Positions 16,470 to 19,325 of a stretch of DNA of 19,325 bases are shown here, one piece after another; position 1 is the stretch's first letter; the number at the start of each line of letters is the position of its first letter. This stretch comes from an uncultured Rhodanobacteraceae bacterium. GTDB taxonomy: Bacteria > Pseudomonadota > Gammaproteobacteria > Xanthomonadales > Ahniellaceae. The stretch covers positions 1 to 19,325 of the forward strand of contig CALMWD010000329.1 of NCBI GenBank assembly GCA_937873105.1, given 5' to 3'. Both the position numbers and the translations under genes were made by a program. The notes beneath the pieces were generated by a model. The model did no database searches. It worked only from the letters and a program-made list of their open reading frames with translations, and was not told where the DNA came from.

Positions 16470-17815
16470 CCGGGCGCGAATCCTTCCGGCAGGGGCAGGG
16501 CCTGGCGCGTGCCGCGCGGCAGGTCGAGGCGCAGGCCGAAGCCGCGCCGGGTCAGTTCGCGCTGGGCGCGCATCGTCGCCTCGCCGTCCAGCCACATCTC
16601 GCGTTTCGCGGCGCGCAGGGCGGGGTCGTCGAACAGATCGGCCAGCGGCGCGGTCCAGCTCAGCACGTCGACCGGCATCGGCACCACCAGCGTGCCATTG
16701 ATGCGCGCGACCAGCATGCCGCCGACGACGCCGAGGTCCAGCGTCGCGCCGACCGGGCGATGCGTTTCGAGCAGGTCGAGGGCGCGCAGCAGGTAGCGCG
16801 CCTCGGCATCGGTCTCGGTCTGCGCGGCGAGCGCGAGCAGGTCGGCGCAGCGCGTGACGCGCAGGCCTTCGAGGGCGTCGACCAGACGCTGCCATTGCGT
16901 CGGCGACAACGCGCCGACGTGCATGGCCCTGGCGATCGTCGGGTCGTCGCCGCACACTGCGGCCAGGCGTTCGCGTTGCATCCGGCCGAGCGCGACCGGG
17001 TCGAGTTCCCAGACCACGTCGTCGATGCGGCGGCTGACGCCGATGGCCTCGCGCGCGCCCGGCGCCATGCTGTCGATGGCGGCGGACAGGCTCTTGTCGC
17101 CGGCCAGGCTGGCCCAGGCCAGGCGGTCGAGTTCGCGGTTCAGCAAGGCGTTGCGCGAGTACGGGTCGACCGCCATGCGCTGCGCCAGCGTGCGGCGCGC
17201 GGCGGTGAAGCCGATCCAGCGCTTGGCCAGGCGGCCGGTGGTCCGCTGCGACTGTTGCCACCAGTCCGATTCGCGCACGTGCGGGGTGGGCGCAGGCGGG
17301 CCGACGCCGATGCCGTCCTCGTCGCGCCACTCCTCGCCGGCGCGGTCGCGGGCGCGTGCGGCTTCCTCGCGCAATTCGCGCCACTTCGAGCGCAGGCTGC
17401 GCAGGAGTCCGCCGGGAATCGACTTCACCGTTTCGATCGGATGCGTGCCGAGGCGCGCGATGGTCGCGGCGATGTCCTTGCCGGCATGACCGACCGCATC
17501 CGCGAAGGCGCTGCCGCGCGAGACCGCGGCGAGTTGTTCGACGACCTCGATTTCGTGGATGCGCTCGACCAGGTCGGCACGGCCCTCGACCTGCAGGTAG
17601 CCGTAGTCGGTGGCCAGGCGAAACTGCGCCAGGTAGCCGCGGATCGGCACGATCGGATCGATCTGCCAGCTGGGCCCCGAGAGCAGGGCCGGCTGCAGCA
17701 GCTGGTCGGCGCTGTAGGACGGTTCGGTTTCGTACTCCGGGGCGGGGGGCGGCGCTTGTTCGGCCGCTTGCGTCAGCGCAGTGCCGAGCAACATGAGCGC
17801 ACAAAGCCTGCGCAT
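16466..17815 (-). CDS. Secreted protein of unknown function, translationally coupled to bpt
   Basis: I do not recognise this family. From the ATG at 17815 the product has 449 residues, with a Sec-type signal peptide (RR, then LCALMLLGTALTQA, cleavage near QA-AEQ) and a Pro/Glu-rich start to the mature protein. Residues about 35-130 look beta-rich and then helical (LLSGPSWQIDPIVPIRGYLAQFRL, THPIETVKSIPGGLL). A charged helical stretch (about 133-160) is followed by an acidic/Pro linker, a helical middle and a C-terminal part with ARINGTLVVPMPVD. Only a few Cys are present and there are no obvious catalytic motifs. Upstream in-frame ATGs at 17872 and 17893 would put 19-26 polar residues before the signal peptide. 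None of the starts has a strong ribosome binding site. The stop overlaps bpt by ATGA. Confidence 0.78.
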   Translation of the reverse strand: MRRLCALMLLGTALTQAAEQAPPPAPEYETEPSYSADQLLQPALLSGPSWQIDPIVPIRGYLAQFRLATDYGYLQVEGRADLVERIHEIEVVEQLAAVSRGSAFADAVGHAGKDIAATIARLGTHPIETVKSIPGGLLRSLRSKWRELREEAARARDRAGEEWRDEDGIGVGPPAPTPHVRESDWWQQSQRTTGRLAKRWIGFTAARRTLAQRMAVDPYSRNALLNRELDRLAWASLAGDKSLSAAIDSMAPGAREAIGVSRRIDDVVWELDPVALGRMQRERLAAVCGDDPTIARAMHVGALSPTQWQRLVDALEGLRVTRCADLLALAAQTETDAEARYLLRALDLLETHRPVGATLDLGVVGGMLVARINGTLVVPMPVDVLSWTAPLADLFDDPALRAAKREMWLDGEATMRAQRELTRRGFGLRLDLPRGTRQALPLPEGFAPG

Positions 17816-17906
17816 GCGGGCATGGCAACGCGGCGAAACGGCATTCGGGCGTTGTGTCGGCGCGCTGGACATGGTGTCGGCGAGGGCAGGCATTCGGGCG
17901 ACGCGC

Positions 17907-17912
17907 AGTATA
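17907..17912 (-). promoter_or_regulatory. Possible -10 element (TATACT) for the minus-strand operon
   Basis: On the minus strand TATACT, five of six matches to TATAAT, lies 14 bases before the ATG at 17893 and 92 before the preferred ATG at 17815. No recognisable -35 is present at 16-18 bases. It would drive the unknown gene, bpt, the NADH dehydrogenase and the PilN-like gene. Confidence 0.38.
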
Positions 17913-17964
17913 GGCGGCTGTCTGCAGGTGCGGGCTGGCGCCGGGCGCGGACAGGCCCTTGGGA

Positions 17965-18010
17965 TTGACCGCAACCGCCGCCCGGCGTACCGTACGTACG
18001 TACGTACCGG
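17965..18010 (+). promoter_or_regulatory. Putative promoter/operator of the toxin-antitoxin pair with tandem GTAC palindrome
   Basis: TTGACC (17965-17970) resembles a -35 hexamer. It is followed by five GTAC units: one at 17987-17990, then after a single C four perfect tandem copies at 17992-18007, which form a 16-base self-complementary palindrome. The array ends 18 bases before the antitoxin GTG and would overlap the -10 position, where no good hexamer is visible. Phd/YefM antitoxins are known to bind palindromes with a TGTACA core in their own promoters, so an autoregulatory operator is a reasonable inference. Confidence 0.45.
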
Positions 18011-18025
18011 ATTGGAAGTGTTCGC

Positions 18026-18352
18026 GTGGAAGTGTCCCTGACCGAGTTGCGCCAGCGCCTGTTCGAACTCGCCGATCGCGTGCTGGAGACGGGCGAGGAA
18101 GTGGTCATCGTGCGCCGTGGTCGACGCCTGCGTTTCATCCGCGAGGAAGCGCCCAAGCCGGCGTTTTCGCGGCTTTCGAAGTTGCGTCCGCAGGCCTACG
18201 AGATCGGTCCGGAACTCGATCCGCACGAGTCGCCGGCACGCTGGTCCGAGACCCACGGCGTCAACGAGACGCCCGCGACCTACGCCACCGTCGCACCCAA
18301 GCGCGAAGGGGCCGGGACGCGCAAGACGCGGGCGAAGGCTCCGCCCCGATGA
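18026..18352 (+). CDS. Type II antitoxin, Phd/YefM family
   Basis: This 108-residue protein starts at GTG with GGAAG seven bases upstream. The N-terminal 40 residues (VSLTELRQRLFELADRVLETGEEVVIVRRGRRLRFI) are the Phd/YefM dimeric DNA-binding fold. The middle (about 44-80) would be the toxin-wrapping segment, with KLRPQAYEIGPELDPHESPARW. The final 25 residues are unusually long and basic for the family (KREGAGTRKTRAKAPPR), which typically ends near 80-90 residues. The stop overlaps the toxin ATG as ATGA, the classical co-translated antitoxin-first arrangement. Expected role: neutralise the PIN toxin and repress the operon through the GTAC palindrome upstream. Confidence 0.85.
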   Translation: MEVSLTELRQRLFELADRVLETGEEVVIVRRGRRLRFIREEAPKPAFSRLSKLRPQAYEIGPELDPHESPARWSETHGVNETPATYATVAPKREGAGTRKTRAKAPPR

Positions 18353-18723
18353 GCATCGTCATGATCGACACCCATATCGCGGTGGCGCTGTACAAGGGGC
18401 GGCTCGACGTGTCGCGCCGCGCGCAGCGCCTGCTCGACACCGAGGTCGTGCGCTATTCGCCCATGGTCGCGCTGGAACTGGAACTGCTGCACGAGATCGG
18501 ACGCGCGCAGGTGCCGGCCGAGCGCGTACAGGCGTTCCTGGACGAGATCGGCATCGTCGAGAGCAAGGAACCGCTGGCGGCAGTGGTGCGCCAAGCCTTG
18601 ACGCTGCGCTTCACGCGCGATCCCTTCGATCGCCTGATCGTGGCGCACGCCGAATTGCTGCGTGCCGCCCTGGTCACGCGCGACTCGACCCTGCAGGCGC
18701 ACTACGCGGGCGCGCTGGGCTGA
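18349..18723 (+). CDS. Type II toxin, PIN-domain ribonuclease (VapC family)
   Basis: The 124-residue PIN domain contains the four acidic metal-binding positions expected for VapC-like RNases: Asp7 (IVMIDTHIAV), Glu43 (MVALELELLHEIG), Asp94 (RDPFDRLIVAHA) and Asp112 (ALVTRDSTL). The active site therefore looks intact. VapC toxins cleave RNA, often tRNA or the sarcin-ricin loop of rRNA, when the antitoxin is degraded. The target here is not predictable. The ATG sits in the four-base overlap with the antitoxin, and the stop abuts the stop of the convergent threonine dehydrogenase gene with no base between them. Pairing of a PIN toxin with a Phd-type antitoxin is common. Confidence 0.9.
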   Translation: MSIVMIDTHIAVALYKGRLDVSRRAQRLLDTEVVRYSPMVALELELLHEIGRAQVPAERVQAFLDEIGIVESKEPLAAVVRQALTLRFTRDPFDRLIVAHAELLRAALVTRDSTLQAHYAGALG

Positions 18724-19325
18724 TCAGTTCCAGCTGCAGACGACCTTGCCGCAATGGCCGGATTCCATCAGTTCGAAGCCGCGCTGGAAGTCGTCGATGT
18801 GGATCTGGTGCGTGAGCACCTTCTGCAGCGGGAAGCCGGTCAGCACCATCTGCGTCATCTTGTACCAGGTCTCGTACATGCGCCGGCCGTAGATGCCGTG
18901 CAGGGTGAGGCCCTTGAAGATGACCTTGTCCCAGTCGATGCCGGCGCCCTTGGGCAGGATGCCGAGCAGGGCGATCTTGCCGCCGTGGTACATGCAATCG
19001 AGCATGTCGTTGAAGGCGCGCGGGTTGCCGCTCATCTCGAGGCCCACGTCGAAGCCCTCCATGTGCAGGTCCTTCACGACGTCCTTCAGCGACTGCTTGC
19101 TGACGTTGACGACGCGGGTCGCGCCCATGTCGGCGGCGAGCTTCAGGCGGTAGTCGTTGACGTCTGTGACGACGACGTTGCGCGCGCCGACGTGCTTGCA
19201 GATGCCGGCGGCGATGATACCGATCGGACCGGCGCCGGTGATCAGCACGTCCTCGCCGATGACGTCGAACTCGAGCGCGCAGTGCGCGGCGTTGCCGTAC
19301 GGGTCGAAGAACGCGGCCAGCTCGC
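18724..19325 (-). CDS. tdh: L-threonine 3-dehydrogenase, C-terminal part (runs off the window)
   Basis: The last 199 or so residues of a zinc-dependent medium-chain dehydrogenase are visible. The frame stays open to the window edge, where [20 protein letters not shown] precedes [12 protein letters not shown], the NAD-binding Rossmann motif. [61 protein letters not shown] and ETWYKM are characteristic of Tdh rather than general alcohol dehydrogenases. Tdh oxidises threonine to 2-amino-3-ketobutyrate, normally cleaved by Kbl to glycine and acetyl-CoA. The catalytic zinc residues and a possible kbl neighbour lie beyond the window. The stop is directly adjacent to the toxin stop, with no terminator visible between. 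Confidence 0.93.
   Translation of the reverse strand, partial: ELAAFFDPYGNAAHCALEFDVIGEDVLITGAGPIGIIAAGICKHVGARNVVVTDVNDYRLKLAADMGATRVVNVSKQSLKDVVKDLHMEGFDVGLEMSGNPRAFNDMLDCMYHGGKIALLGILPKGAGIDWDKVIFKGLTLHGIYGRRMYETWYKMTQMVLTGFPLQKVLTHQIHIDDFQRGFELMESGHCGKVVCSWN

Noticed and set aside
16760..17968. A 402-codon plus-strand frame opposite the unknown secreted protein.
   Set aside because: The minus-strand frame has a signal peptide and an ATGA overlap with bpt. The plus-strand translation is Arg/Ala/Gly-rich without signatures.
17981..18010. The GTAC array as a CRISPR-like or mobile-element repeat.
   Set aside because: The units are contiguous four-base repeats without spacers, transposase or target duplications. 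An operator or simple repeat fits better.

Overview
The window is GC-rich DNA (roughly two-thirds G+C by eye), densely packed with protein genes and with no gap between genes longer than about 150 bases. I found no tRNA, rRNA, CRISPR array, insertion sequence or phage gene. Gene content (Bpt-type aminoacyl-tRNA-protein transferase, RlmI-like methyltransferase, type II NADH dehydrogenase, threonine dehydrogenase, PhnB-like and YdeI-like small proteins) and TACAAT-type promoter motifs suggest a gammaproteobacterium of the Xanthomonadales/Lysobacterales type. That placement is inference, not a database result.

Left part, plus strand (1-4885): the C-terminal part of a membrane-anchored protein with a formylglycine-generating-enzyme-like domain. 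It is followed by an M48 metalloprotease overlapping by 4 bases an RlmI-like PUA/SAM methyltransferase, and then a secreted protein with a thioredoxin-like C-terminus. A single minus-strand gene (4887-5477) encodes a lipoprotein tyrosine phosphatase and abuts it tail to tail.

Middle, plus strand (5561-13963): a B12-binding radical SAM protein, a VOC-family protein, a PhnB-like VOC protein with a frameshift near its 3' end, a short YdeI/OmdA protein, uvrB, a long-form acyl-CoA dehydrogenase and a lipoprotein-type serine hydrolase.

Right part, minus strand (17815 down to 14000): a tightly coupled four-gene run. It comprises an unknown secreted protein, bpt, a type II NADH dehydrogenase and a small secreted protein combining a PilN-like domain with a DUF4124-like tail. 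Adjacent genes overlap by ATGA or are 2 bases apart. The NADH dehydrogenase is cut by a TGA exactly where the family has Trp. The rest of its frame continues intact to an ATGA overlap with the next gene.

The right end (17984-18723, plus strand) holds a Phd/YefM-VapC (PIN) toxin-antitoxin pair behind a tandem GTAC palindrome. It meets head-on the 3' part of a threonine 3-dehydrogenase gene that runs off the window.

Most genes are ordinary chromosomal housekeeping or accessory genes. No single large undescribed system stands out. The best leads are the interrupted NADH dehydrogenase, the frameshifted VOC/YdeI junction, the GTAC operator-like array, the orphan PilN-DUF4124 protein and the unknown gene coupled to bpt.
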